Source: Lumbricus terrestris
Lineage: Eukaryota > Annelida > Clitellata > Crassiclitellata > Lumbricidae
NCBI GenBank assembly: GCA_949752735.1
Contig: OX457047.1
Span: 36,864,332 to 36,928,331, forward strand
Direction of reading: 5' to 3'
DNA length: 64,000 nucleotides
In this document: piece after piece, positions 46,343-57,439 of the stretch
Position numbering within the stretch: the first letter of the stretch is position 1
Layout: every line of letters begins with the position of its first letter
Position numbers and translations under genes: made by a program
Notes under the pieces: generated by a model
The model's input: only the letters and a program-made list of their open reading frames with translations
Told to the model about the DNA's origin: nothing
Database searches by the model: none

Positions 46343-46562
46343 GGGGCATGGTGGTGTAGTGGGTATTTTCGTGGCCTTGCAGCTGGAGGGTTGCAGGTTT
46401 GAATCCACCTTAAGCCGCCACGTTGGGATCTTAGGCAAGTCCTTCACTCATAATTGCTAAACGCTTTGGCGTGAAACTCCGATGCAGTGTCCACGCTCTA
46501 GTCGGGAGCGTCTCTGTGTAGAGAGTTTGAACTTGAAGGGGTGCTATTACAAGTGGACAGAA
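46343..46562 (+). mobile_element. SINE family 1, full-length copy
   Basis: Head GGGGCATGGTGGTGTAGTGG (A box), B box GGTTTGAATCC, then GATCTTAGGCAAGTCCTTCA, GGCGTGAAACTCCGATGCAG, GTCGGGAGCGTCTCTGTGTA, and CTTGAAGGGGTGCTATTACA at the end. It is the best complete reference for the family in this window. Confidence 0.87.
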
Positions 46563-46682
46563 TACATCAACCACTTACTTTGAATGGATCTTAATTCTAG
46601 CTTCTAAGCTAATTATTTCCACAAGGACTTCAGTACGGAATCAGTATCTGACTGAAGTTCAGAGTTGAAACTTAGTCTAGAC

Positions 46683-48230
46683 CAGCGGTTCTCAACCTTT
46701 TTAGTGTGGCGACCCCTTGAAAAGATTTCGATAGTTGTGGCGACCCCAAATTTTTTAAATCGGATTACCCTCCCCCGTAACAGCATTTTTTTTACCATTG
46801 TCCGATGTCCATTGCTATAAATTTTCACTTCACAATTTGAAATTACTTTTGGCAGCTGTGTGAGTTTTCCTGGCTCTTAATGGCGGTACGTTCTGAGGGC
46901 TACCTATTCGGCAGTTGAAGTTTCATAATTATGCCTATTCTGTTTGTCACACTTCATCAACTGCCACGTCTTGCTGCTGGAACTCCCCAAACATCCCATC
47001 TCATGTGCGCCTTCTTAGAGTCATCAGTTTTGTTCTTAAATATGGCATACTGGTCATGCTTTCCTCCATAGTTAGGATGTTTAGTACCTGAATGGCGCTT
47101 CAGTCTATTTGTTGGGTTTCATTGATTCGATCGACAAAATGTCATTACAAATAAGACGTTGTAGTTTGTCTATTCATACTGCAACTATTAAACAACAGGG
47201 TATACTTCAAAATCGGTCAGTAATTCCTCTTTCTAAACACTCTTTTCACCTACATGTAGCTTATCATGATTCATTTAGGAGGCTGGTCAATTTCATAAAC
47301 CTTACTTTTGCTCATCAATGCGCCGAGCAGAGGTTTGAGAGGGGGTGTACCTATTAATTTCAATGGAAAACTTTTTGAATTTCCACACTGCAATGGCAGC
47401 ATTTTAACAGCATTTCATTGCTGTTAGTCGTGATATTTAGGACTTGAAAAGTATTCTCCTACCATTTTAAAACTTTTTGTTTCCACAATGCAATATATGG
47501 TCGCTATCTATTATCTCAACAAAATTTCTGATAATTTCAGTACCGAAAGACAGGGTTAAAAACTTCAATAAATGTACCCTTCTCATTGTTAAGTTTTTAA
47601 AACTTGTACACCATTGGTAGCACTTCAGGGCAGGTGTCATCTGAACAAAATTACTCATGATATCAGTGCTCACAATTTTTTATATTTGTCCATGGTAAAT
47701 ATATATTTAAAGCTGTCATCTTAGCAAAATTGGTCTTTAGGTTCCATGGATAAACGGCGGATAACTCTGTAGAAATTTATAATGATATCTAGGAAATATT
47801 TCCGAAATATTGGGGAATTATAAGCAGCTCAGTCCCAACCACAAACTTCGGGGGACCAATCCTCCCTGTCTCCAAAGTCTCCTCCCATAAATAGGCCTGA
47901 TGATAGCAGACTGCATAGATTCTTTTAGCAAACCCGATATTGTTTTAGTCTAGGCCTATACTTTAGAAGAATGTAAAAAGAGGAATTTACATTTTAAAGC
48001 TAAAAAATTTATGATAAAATTGAATTAGGTGTCGCAATCTATAGAATTAATCATAGCAAAAGAACAAGTAAAAATTTATTTTAAGTCTTTAGCCTATAGT
48101 ACAGTGGATCGCGTTGAACTTGCTATTGCACGCATACATATATTGAAAATTTCTTAAGGGTCCAGGCGACCCCTGGCAAATCGTCAGGCGACCCCCGTGG
48201 GGGTCGCGACCCACAGGTTGAGAACCGCTG
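46683..48230. mobile_element. hAT element, 1548 bp (Charlie/Buster-like target)
   Basis: Perfect 16-base inverted ends CAGCGGTTCTCAACCT are followed by GTGGCGACCCC / GTGGGTCGCGACCCC subterminal blocks. A perfect 8-bp duplication GTCTAGAC (46675-46682 and 48231-48238) flanks it. The target matches the nTCTAGAn preference known for Charlie/Buster hATs. Frames inside (82 codons + strand, 68-71 codons minus strand) do not look like a transposase, so it is non-autonomous or decayed. Confidence 0.93.
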
Positions 48231-48363
48231 GTCTAGACTATAATATAGCAACACTGAGACTGGACTGGCTTTATAGTGCAGGCATACTTCACAGGCAGTT
48301 TAGCCGGAGTAATAATTGCCTGGCATGGCGTAACATCTGCTTTGAACCAGAAACTTGCATTCT

Positions 48364-48366
<3 letters not shown>

Positions 48367-48397
<31 letters not shown>
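48367..48397. repeat. (CTG)n microsatellite
   Basis: Ten CTG triplets lie about 670 bases before an EGF exon, in intron. Confidence 0.95.
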
Positions 48398-49066
48398 GTT
48401 GAGTCAAGCCTGACCGTGCTTTCAGTTCATCCTATATCTCTTTGGCTTTCAGTAGTTTCCCACAAATCTTTCCGTGGGTACTGAAAAACCCTGGTTTTAT
48501 GAGTGTATATGTCTAGGTCTGAAGTGACCATCAAAACACGGACTCAGATTACGAGTGATTGGCCGTTTTCACTTTGAATTAGCTTCAAAACGGCTGCTAA
48601 GAGAGCGAATTAAAATGCATTGTCTGTACAGTATACATGTAGAATGGGAAGATGTCCTTAGACTAGTGGTCATTTTCTATGTCCCATAGGACATTTGAGT
48701 TAGGATTAGGGTTATTGCCATTCGAAGATATGATGATGATAATGGTGATGCCAAGTTCTGCTGAATAACCATGTTCCTTGCTTTTAATTTTCTTCCTCTT
48801 CCTCCTAAATTTTCCTCATCCTCTTGCTCCTATTCCCCCTCCTCTTACTCCTCCTTTTCCTCTTCCTCCTAATTGTCCTTAGCCGTTTGCTGTTCTTCTC
48901 CCTTTCCGCTTCCTCTTACTCCTCCTCCTTTCCCTCTTCCACTTCTCGTGCTCCTCTGCTTTTATTCCTCCTTTCTTTCCATCTTCATCCTATATGCGTT
49001 CTCATTCCACCTAACTGCCTGCATCCTGCTTTATCCTGATGGATTTCAATTTCAATGTTGTGTTAG

Positions 49067-49189
49067 GATTTACCGGAGTCAACTGTGAGATAAACATTGA
49101 CGACTGTCGCGAGAGACCTTGTGCCAACGGTGCAACTTGCTTTGATGGAGTCCAGTCCTATTGGTGTCAGTGCCCACCGCAGTGGACAG
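49067..49189 (+). CDS. EGF-repeat protein, exon F: end of EGF 6 and most of EGF 7
   Basis: Acceptor ATGTTGTGTTAG, donor GTATGT, 123 nt, phase 1 to 1. It completes EGF 6 (GFTGVNC). It encodes EGF 7 up to the Cys5-Cys6 loop: [39 protein letters not shown] is the calcium-binding EGF signature, with D in the hydroxylation position (C-x-D-x4-Y-x-C-x-C). CANGATC fits the O-fucose motif. The polypyrimidine tract right before the acceptor is weak, but a long C/T-rich region lies within 280 bases upstream. Failure to splice at the donor would give 16 more codons and a stop. Confidence 0.95.
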
Positions 49190-49310
49190 GTATGTGTGAA
49201 GATTCTTCTGTCCCTTGTGCAGTCTTTTACAAATTCTAATTCACGTGTTCAAATGTTGCATAATCATTTGCTGATTTCGGGTCAAAATGAATGTCTTGAT
49301 ATATTTTATA

Positions 49311-49655
49311 CAGAGTGGGCAAAAAAACGTACGTTTTTTTGGCCAATATCTTGACCAAAATTAGGAATTTCAAAATGAAATTTTGCAGGCTTATAGACAA
49401 TTTATATTTTCACATTATAGCCAGATTTCATCAAAATATTTCAAACAGAAAAAGTTCTGTCACTTTTAGTGAGGCCACCCACCGTTTTTTGACGTTTCAA
49501 AAACGTAACATTCTGTTTGAAATATTTTGATGAAATCTGGCCATGATGTGTAAATATGAATTGTCTATAAGCCTGTAAAATTTCATTTCGAAATTCTTAC
49601 TTTTGGTCAAGATATTGACAAACAACCCTTATGGGATCTTTTTTGGCCCACCCTA
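49311..49655. mobile_element. Tc1/mariner-like fold-back MITE, 345 bp
   Basis: The ends are CAGAGTGGGC and (minus strand) TAGGGTGGGC at TA dinucleotides (49309-49310 and 49656-49657). The two halves are long inverted copies: ATTTCATCAAAATATTTCAA near 49424 pairs with TTGAAATATTTTGATGAAAT near 49517, and CTTATAGACAATT pairs with AATTGTCTATAAG. No protein is encoded. Confidence 0.8.
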
Positions 49656-50195
49656 TATATGTACATACTGTTACAGTGTGAAATGCGTGTCAATATAGCA
49701 GAGCTGGAATGCATATATTAGCAGTTACAGAAATCATGTATAGAGGTGGAAGAAGAGCCTCAAAGGCTAAGAGATTGCTCCAAAAGGCAGCCATCTTGCT
49801 CTTCTTATGAAGCTTAGCAACTTCGTTTTTTGGCCTTGGTTGATGACGACAAGTCACATGCTGCTGTTCTCTACTATTCTGTTCCTATTCTGCCTGATTT
49901 TTCCCATGGATTGGATATATAGTGTACGGTCGGTGTACTCTTTGCAGCTGAGTCTACAGCTAGGGGGAAGCAGTTTGAGTTGATCATCTCAATTAAGGCA
50001 GATTTCTGCCCTGCTGGTGTGGATTTGAATCCATATATATATATACCACCTGGATTGGCATGCATGATAGCCACTTGATTCTCAGAGCAACCACTTTAAT
50101 ATGGGATGGTGGTGATTGGTGATGCCAAACCCTTTGGTTTTACAGTTTTCACATGAAAAGAACAGCTGATTATACATATGACTAGTGAACTTTGT

Positions 50196-50290
50196 CTGTC
50201 TGTCTGTCTGTCTCCCTCTCTCTTTATTTTTGTCTCTGCTTGTCTCTCTGTGTCTTTCTCTGTCTCTCTCTATGTTTCTCTGTATCTGTC
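50196..50290. repeat. (TCTG)n/(TCTC)n microsatellite
   Basis: CTGTCTGTCTG, CTCTCTC and CTGTGTCTTTC type pyrimidine-rich repeats. Confidence 0.88.
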
Positions 50291-50306
50291 TATATTTTGG
50301 TCTGAT

Positions 50307-50483
50307 CAGGGCTTAAAGTGTGCCTGGACGGTCATGGACGGCGTCCATGCACTTTTTTAAAAATCTGAACGCCGTCCAGCCACTTATTGGTGAGCACACA
50401 CTAGAAAGGTAAGGGGCGTCCAGCACTTCTTTTGGAGAGGTAAGGGGCGTCCAGGCACTTATTTTTCCACACTTTTGGCACTG
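50307..50483. mobile_element. 177-bp hAT MITE, copy 2
   Basis: Same ends and interior as 12183-12359, and the same length. A perfect 8-bp duplication GGTCTGAT lies at 50299-50306 and 50484-50491. Confidence 0.94.
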
Positions 50484-51006
50484 GGTCTGATCTTAACAAC
50501 GACTGACCTAAGTTTCCAGCTGACTGTTTCCCTCTACCTGGTCTACCATATCTTCTCTCTTTGTCTTATCCAAGTGACTTTTCTGTAGCATCAATCTGAC
50601 TTTCGAGGGTTTGTTCTTATGCGTCATCGGTTGACGCCTTTAATTTGCAGAAGTTTACACACCGCCATGGGACTAATAATTAACTAGCACGGAAATAATA
50701 TTCCCAGATACACCAGAAGTTATAAAATTGGTGATCAGTTTAATTATTGGCGTTACCTCCAGATTGCTATCAGATAGGAGAAGCATGTTGTTTCCGCCAG
50801 GGCGAACCCTGGCATTTATTTATTTCACCCTGACTATGGTCCTCAGAGTTGGAGCAGGCCGCAAACTTATTGCAGGCAGATAGAAAATTAAGCACCGAAG
50901 GGTCCGAAGCTATAGTATTTATTGATGAAATATTCAAGTGATTAATCCGATTTTGTCAATTTTTTTTAAAAGACTAGTTTTTGAAATAATGAGACTTTAT
51001 CTATAG

Positions 51007-54000
51007 CAGTGATTCCCAGCCCTTTTTGGCCTGCGGCACACTAAGAAAGAATTAAAAATTTCGCGGCACACTTAATGGTAATTACCTTTTTTATCCATAT
51101 TTTGTCACTATTATTTAACAGTATTCTAATTTTAATTTTTTAGTCGTCTATTAATAGACTACTCTAGTCAGTAGGGTGATTCAAGTTCTGTGGGAAAAAA
51201 AAGAAAGTTGGAAATTAAAAGACGCTCTTTACTTTTTGTGTTCCTTTTAGTTCATGGAACAAAACTGTGAAATGTTGTAGTAATTGGTTTGTATTTAGTT
51301 CTGCCTCACGGAGCTCAAAGTTTTGAAAGATTTATTTGACTAAATTTTATGTGCGTGTAAAGCATTTTAAATTAGTTACCTAATTTTTTAATAACATAGA
51401 ACTTAAAAGTGTATATTAATTGAGCATAAACAAAGTGGTGAAGTGTGTAAACAGCCAAATTTGTTAATTTGTCATTATAATTTAGGCAAAACAAATTATT
51501 GCAAAACTATTCAAAATGTGAAATGCTTGTTAGCATTTTGAATACATAGCAACAACAATATTATGGTTGGAGCCAGGCCAAGGACTTCCATTCATCTTAA
51601 TAGAGAACTTTAAGAGACGTTTTGAGGTAGAGTAATGCCCACAATCTTGAATGTTTACAGTTTTCTTTCAAAAGAAAGAGAAACTTTCTCAGTACGTGGT
51701 AGTGAAAATGTTGGTCAAGACATCGAAATCTGTGCGAAAGGCTAAAGTAAGATTATTCCAAGTGCAGTTCTAAGAAACATTGTTCGGAAACTGAATGCAT
51801 GAGGCCTACTAGAAAAATACAGATGCTTCTGATGTAACAAGAATTGTAGGTGAGGAACACAGACAACTGACAAACGATTGTTTGCAATCTATAAATATTC
51901 TCTTTCATATTGGTCATTGTGAGGCCATGAGTAGGCCCTATAATTAAAATTGAAGAAGATAACAAACTTGACTATGAGAATATATCTTGTGGATCAGCAA
52001 TCAAGAACAAATTATGCAATGGTGCAGTTGGACTAGATACAAATTTGGCCAATAAGAAGAAAAGAAAAAAAGAAAAGAAATGAAAGAAATACGTATACGG
52101 CGTAAAAAAATGGTAAAACACAGGAAGCATTGGAATAACCTATCTAAGTCACGGGCAGTTGTTTACATCATGTTTTGAAAGTGAATCAAAATTAATCATA
52201 GTGATTAAGCAGATGAGTAGCATATTTGAATGAATGGATGGCTTCTGAAATTTTATGGAGAAACATTTTGCGAAAACTCAATATCCATTGACATCTGACT
52301 ATGAGAATAAGAGAAAACGAGAGAAGTTTTGTTCTTTGAATATCATTCCACCAAATTGTGCTTCTGCATTAGGTCAAGCAAATATCACCATTCACCAGCA
52401 GAAAGGCAGACTACATTTTAGCAGCTGGAGGTTAATTGCAAAGATATAGTAGGCTATCCAAGTTTCCACTGTCGTTCAGCGGCATTTGATTTCAACGTTC
52501 GTCAAATATTGAAGTTGGCTTTGCATGCAAGGCAACTGTGTTGAAAGATTATAAAGAATTGTTTCAGCTTAGTCTAATCCTTCTTGGACAGTTCCATCAC
52601 TTAGGACATATTTGTGAGTGCCGAGTGCACTTGACCATGCACACTGGATGGCTGAACTTAAATCAAGTGAACACAAAATGAAGCCACTGGTTGTTTAAAA
52701 TATGGATTATTTTTAACAATATATGTCTCAAAGCACATGATGCACTGTTGCTCCATGTAGTGATCTGTACTTGATACAAGAGAAAACAAAATTTTATCTG
52801 CATCCAAAGTAATTTCCAACTTGTAAAACTGGTTCAAAAGCATTTAACTGTTACTTAAGGTAAACTTATGGGCCTTTCCTATCGGTGAGGAATTGGCACC
52901 ATTTGACTTCTTTTCGTAAACCGTTTGAACATTGCAGTCAGATACGTCATTTATTCAAGAAGATGATGACAAATGGAAAGAATCTCCAAATATTAGGATG
53001 CTAATAAGATTGTTAACACTTTTTAACTTGTTGGTTACAGTTAGGAAGGAGGGATCAACATTCGACTCCACGTTGACGAAGCGCGAAGATCAAATTCGAA
53101 TAAAATCAATTAAACTTTCAATTACCTTTAATAAATTAAGATATATTGGCATTTAAAACAATATATACTAGCTTCTTAGGTAGTGTTGCATCTTTTTTAT
53201 TAGACTATATTATGAAGTTTTTCAGAAAAAAAATTATTTACTCAAATGCAATTTTTTGACAAATCACAATAAAATGAAATAATTTCAAGGTCGATGAGGC
53301 AGAACTAAATATTATCAGATTGCATTCAAATTTTGGGGGGCATATTTTATTACCAAAAGGAACATAAAAAATCGAGAGCACCAAAAAATTCGATATTTTA
53401 TTTTTTTGAATCACCCTACTAGTCAGTTAGTAGATCAAATTGAAATAAGAGACGACAATCATACTCGCATTTCACCGTCGATTCTCTCCATCTTTTTACA
53501 CTTTAAATTTAAATTCACAAAACCACGAAGATGCAAATGGCAGAAGAATTTTGACACCTCTTGAACTGATCGAAGGATATGACTTCTGAATGGAAAGCTA
53601 AAACTCATCCAAACACTTTTAGGAAAATGTTGACTGATAAAATTTATCATTTTCGTAAATCCATGAGCTGTTCTTCATCCTCAGTTGTAAGATTTGTGGT
53701 TTCGCCAATTACGAATGGACTGATTACCCAGTCAAAATTGTCTAATGCAAGCGAAGTAAATTAGTTGTTGAACTGCTGGTTGTATATGTAGGTCTATCAA
53801 TGTGTTTAGTGTTTCAGGTGCAATTTAAGAAAAAAAACTGAGATTCATTGACCATGGGAAAACAATCAAGATTTCCCTTGGAGATCTTAACCTGCTACAG
53901 TGTGAAAGATTAAGACCATCCGACTTAAGTTTTGATGTTGCATTGATGATGTTTTCGGATGTTTTGTTTGGAAACATTATTAATTAACAACGTATTAGAA

Positions 54001-54073
54001 TTTTTCCCGCGGCACACTAGCAAAGTTCTCGCGGCACACTAGTGTGCCGCGGCACACAGGTTGGGAACCACTG
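51007..54073. mobile_element. hAT element (Charlie/Buster-like target) carrying a nested 2.25-kb element
   Basis: The ends are CAGTGATTCCCAGCC and (minus strand) CAGTGGTTCCCAACC, with repeated GCGGCACACT subterminal motifs on both sides. A perfect 8-bp duplication ATCTATAG lies at 50999-51006 and 54074-54081. Removing the nested insertion (51171-53419 and one TAGTCA) leaves about 812 bp with no transposase, so the host was non-autonomous. Confidence 0.92.
51171..53419. mobile_element. Unclassified DNA transposon, 2249 bp, 6-bp duplication, long degenerate inverted ends
   Basis: The ends are GTAGGGTGATTCAA on both strands, flanked by TAGTCA (51165-51170 and 53420-53425). Similarity of the two ends continues inward in blocks (TTTTTGTGTTCCTTTTAGTT against TTTTTATGTTCCTTTTGGTA; TATTTAGTTCTGCCTCA on both), giving inverted repeats of at least about 140 bases. 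Frames inside (64-75 codons) are not recognisable. The duplication length does not fit hAT. Confidence 0.75.
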
Positions 54074-54119
54074 ATCTATAGTCTTGACTTAAGATCCCTG
54101 AGACTGTTTCATGATAATT

Positions 54120-54475
54120 TTTTGTTGTGACAGGTAGTACCATTATCATCGTCGTCGTCATCACCATCATCATCATCATCATCATCACCACCACCATCAT
54201 AACCATCATCATCATTATCATAATCACCCTTATCTTCAGGATCACTAATCATTATAAATCGTCGTCATTATCATCATAATTCGTCGTCGCACATGTAATT
54301 GTAACTGTGGTCGGCCTCTTTTGGAGTAACTGAGCTAATTTTTCTGAGGGACAGTGACCTGAGGTGATTAACCTGTCGGCATTATTGATGACGGCGGACT
54401 GTTGTGTATTTAAGTGAACATCATTATCAGCTTCATCACCGGCAGCAACCATCATCATAATCATCATCATCATCG
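54120..54475. repeat. CAT/CGT-rich low-complexity stretch
   Basis: ATCATC, GTCGTC and ACCATC triplets are dense at 54143-54225 and recur at 54260-54290 and 54445-54475. Minus-strand poly-Met frames are artefacts. Confidence 0.85.
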
Positions 54476-54619
54476 GGACTCGGGGGCTTTTTCATTGTTA
54501 GGCGGACAGTAACCGGAGCCCTGCGCTACGATGGCCCGCAGGGGTCATGTAAGATGTCGTCGAGGTCAATCGGAGTGACAAGAGTCAGAGATGGCATCTG
54601 CCCCGTTGGCGCCCCACTG

Positions 54620-55251
54620 GCATTGTTAATCACCAATGCATGCGTTGCTGCTGGCCCGTTGCCACCACCACCACGCTAGCTGCCTTGGCCGAGACCGCAG
54701 CAGCGCACGGCAAGGCGGTTGGGGGGGGGAGGGCGGTCATGGCAATTGCCTCGGGATTGGACCATGTTGCTATGCGGCCCCACAATGCAGAGACCCCGGT
54801 CCGCTGCCTGCGTTCATTGGCTGGTCTCGGTTGGCTGTCGATACCCCCAGCGGAACAGCATTGGATGCCTTCAGGGCGCCTGGCTGGCTCGCTCCTTCGC
54901 TCTGTCGGTCCTGCGCGCCGCTGCCGCCGCTCTCTGCCCCGTGTCACCCGCTGCTGTGCGGAGAAGCGCCGCCGCCGCCGCTTGGGACTGCAGCTGTTTA
55001 TCGAGACACTTTTTCAAACGGCCTACAGAGTTTAGACTTGACAACGACGACGACGTTGATTTGCGGGAAAACTTCTTCAGACTTCGATCGATAGTTGTGT
55101 GTGTGTGTGTGTTTGCGTGCTGTGGAGACCTTTCGATAACTCTCTCTCTCTCAAAGACCCGGATTAGATTGATATGCCAGTGGCCGCCGCTGCCCAGCCT
55201 CCTCCTCTTCTTCCGATTAATATCTGGAAATGAAGGATTATCTCTAAGAAG
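54620..55251 (+). promoter_or_regulatory. CpG-rich promoter / 5' UTR candidate
   Basis: Within an AT-rich window, 54640-55010 is strongly GC-rich with many CpGs (for example CCGCCGCCGCCG near 54969). It is followed by a less GC-rich leader with (GT)n and (CT)n runs up to the ATG pair at 55252 and 55255. It sits directly upstream of a signal-peptide exon, the expected layout of a CpG-island promoter with 5' UTR. No TATA box is obvious. The three frames of 131-178 codons here are a by-product of GC content. Confidence 0.45.
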
Positions 55252-55342
55252 ATGATGACGGCAACCCGGAATTCAGGATTAAACCCGTGGCGTTCGCGTT
55301 CTGCCTTCTTCCTCTTCTTCCTCGTTCTCTTCGGTCTATTCG
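55252..55342 (+). CDS. Signal-peptide-type first exon
   Basis: From the first ATG: MMTATRNSGLNPWRSRS, a polar N-region with three arginines, then the hydrophobic core AFFLFFLVLFGLF, then a split Gly codon at donor GTAAGG (phase 1). The length (30 codons plus one base), the n-region/h-region order and the phase fit a signal peptide exon of a secreted or type I membrane EGF protein. Splicing to 58343 would give G-IYC.. directly in frame. An upstream ATG 3 bases away in the same frame is harmless. It may be the start of a shorter isoform of the gene in this window or the start of a separate, downstream EGF gene. A chance hydrophobic frame cannot be excluded, but the combination with the CpG-rich leader is hard to explain otherwise. 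Confidence 0.6.
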
Positions 55343-55574
55343 GTAAGGTTTTTGTCGTCGGACAAAAGTTCGAAAGTTGTTCGTTAAAGCAGAACTTGAA
55401 TGTTAAGACTGAGTTCTGGGATTTACAGTGTTTTTCTATACTGTAATTGTTTTCGATGCCATTACTGTTATTTACCTACTTACTTGGGTTCAATCAAATT
55501 TATGGTTATGGTTATTTACGAATAAAAAATTACTAATCATTGCTACTGGCCGTTTGGTGGAGTTGTTTTAGGTC

Positions 55575-55640
55575 AGCTGTTACTCTGACGAGTCTCTCTT
55601 GAAGTGGCGCTATATGAATGTCTTATTGCCCGTAAAATTA
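55575..55640 (+). mobile_element. LINE 3' tail fragment
   Basis: ACTCTGACGAGTCTCTCTTG and AAGTGGCGCTATATGAATGT match the LINE tail at 21551-21971. Confidence 0.6.
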
Positions 55641-56026
55641 CAATTCATCATCATTCATCATTGCGGTCCATGGGCTCAGTGCCCGTTGGCGTCAATCGCA
55701 TGTTTCACAGTTTGTCTCCATTTGTCTCAAATTACAATTACAAAATAATGGCATCAATTGATCATTCTCTAGTGATGTCATTGTAATTTTATTATTTCTA
55801 CAGGGTCCCAAAGTGGAAATCACGACATCTGGGTTATTCACTGGTGCTTAGTCAAAGACAATTGATAGGGGTGGGTGAAATCGGTTAGAGGTCAAAATCC
55901 CAACGGGTTATCAGTGCAGAGTGCATGTCTTCTAGTAGTCATTATAGTCATTCCGTGTAATTTAGCTTTGGGTTTAGGTTTTATTGCTATGAGTAAGCAA
56001 TTAGTTTGAATCAGTGCAACTCTGGC

Positions 56027-56250
56027 TGTTCCTACTCTAGCAGGGCTAGTTCCTACTCTAGCAGGGCCAGTTCCTACTCTAGTAAGGCTAGTTCCTACTC
56101 TAGCAGGGCCAGTTCCTGCTCTAGCAGGGCCAGTTCCTACTCTAGCAGGGCCAGTTCCTACTCTAGTAGGGCCAGTTCCTACTCTAGTAGGGCTAGTTCC
56201 TGCTCTAGCAGGACTGGTTCCTACTCTAGCAGGACTGGTTCCTACTCTAG
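56027..56250. repeat. 21-bp minisatellite, about 11 copies
   Basis: The unit TTCCTACTCTAGCAGGGCCA is followed by G, with GCT/GCC, TAC/TGC and AGC/AGT variants. Because 21 is a multiple of three it keeps a 96-codon frame of SYSSRAS repeats open (56006-56296). No splice or homology evidence makes it coding. Confidence 0.93.
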
Positions 56251-57352
56251 ATGGAACAGAAGGAGAAAACCCATTACAAAGCGATGGTCCAATTGAAGGA
56301 AATGATCAACACTGAGCCATAGCAGTTCTAGTGAGAGGGACTAAGAGGTCAAGTAAAGGAAAGTCGTACACCCGTAAATGCAAATACGGTAATTACCATA
56401 GACTGTATTTGCATTTAAGAGCAGCTCTCCTGATCAGCCTGTCTCCCAAAGTTGACAGCTTTTGATGGGTACAGCATTCGTTGCAGGGACACCCAATAAC
56501 AGAGGACTATCAGGCACCTTGTGTTTGCTCTGGTGGAAAACAAGCACTCCATGTCGTAATTAATTGACAGTGCAATGTGTGTTGATTGACATATGTAATT
56601 ATGGAAGTAATTTGGCCATCTGAGATTAAGTGTACACAAGGAGGAGTTGTGTGGTGGAATTTATTGTCTCTTGCTGTGTTTACCGGGTTTGTTATTTCAC
56701 TTGACTTTCATATAGTGTACTTAATTCTATTATCTTATTAGTGTCTGTCCTCGTGTTTTGTTGTGATGTAAACTGACCTTTTTGTACTGTGGTAGTTTGC
56801 ACTGAGCTATATTGTTCTACACTCTGTTCTATTGTTCTTTATTGTACTGCATTGTTCTGCACTCTATTCTATTGTACTTTATTGTACTATGCTTCTTGTG
56901 CTTTACTCTGTTGTAATGTACTGGGCTTGTACGGTATTGTTCTGCACTGTTCTATTTTGCTTTATTGTACTCTACTTATTTTACTGTACTCTGTTGTAAT
57001 GTATTGGGCTTGGACTGTATAGCGAAGTGCTGTATTTATATTGTATTGAAATGTGCCTTGTTTGCTTACTGCGTTGTACTGTACTGTTTTCTGTTGTTAC
57101 ATTTGATCATATTATATTGTTTGATTGCACTGAATGTCATTGTGTGTTAATCATTATATTTTACTCTGACTACTGCGTTGTGTTGTTTGGTTATTTTTGT
57201 GATGTAATACATTGTGCTCTACTTTTTTATATTTGATTTTTTGTTTGCTGTAATGTAATTAAAGTTACTCCATTCTTCTCTTGTAATGTACATGTAATGC
57301 TATCTATCTATGGAATTTAAGAGCAGCTGTATATGTATATGCTGTCCCTGCG

Positions 57353-57439
57353 AGATAACTATTCAGATAACTATTCAGATAGCTATTCAGATAACTATTC
57401 AGATAGCTATTCAGATATCTATTCAGATAACTATTCAGA
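57353..57439. repeat. 12-bp minisatellite, seven copies
   Basis: The unit is AGATAACTATTC, with AGATAGCTATTC and AGATATCTATTC variants. Confidence 0.93.

Larger units (their letters stand above)
38410..49066 (+). other. Intron E, 10.7 kb, phase 1
   Basis: Donor GTAACC, acceptor TTCAATGTTGTGTTAG, with a C/T-rich region at 48780-49020 upstream. It is dominated by satellites, SINEs and a 1.5-kb hAT. No gene or clear repeat is seen in 38865-39339, 39501-40331, 41848-42611, 43541-44284, 44816-45186 or 48398-48780. Confidence 0.85.

Noticed and set aside
54636..55255. Three + strand frames of 131-178 codons in the GC-rich region
   Set aside because: Overlapping frames with Arg/Ala/Pro-rich content typical of CpG islands; no domain is visible and the region better fits a promoter and 5' UTR.
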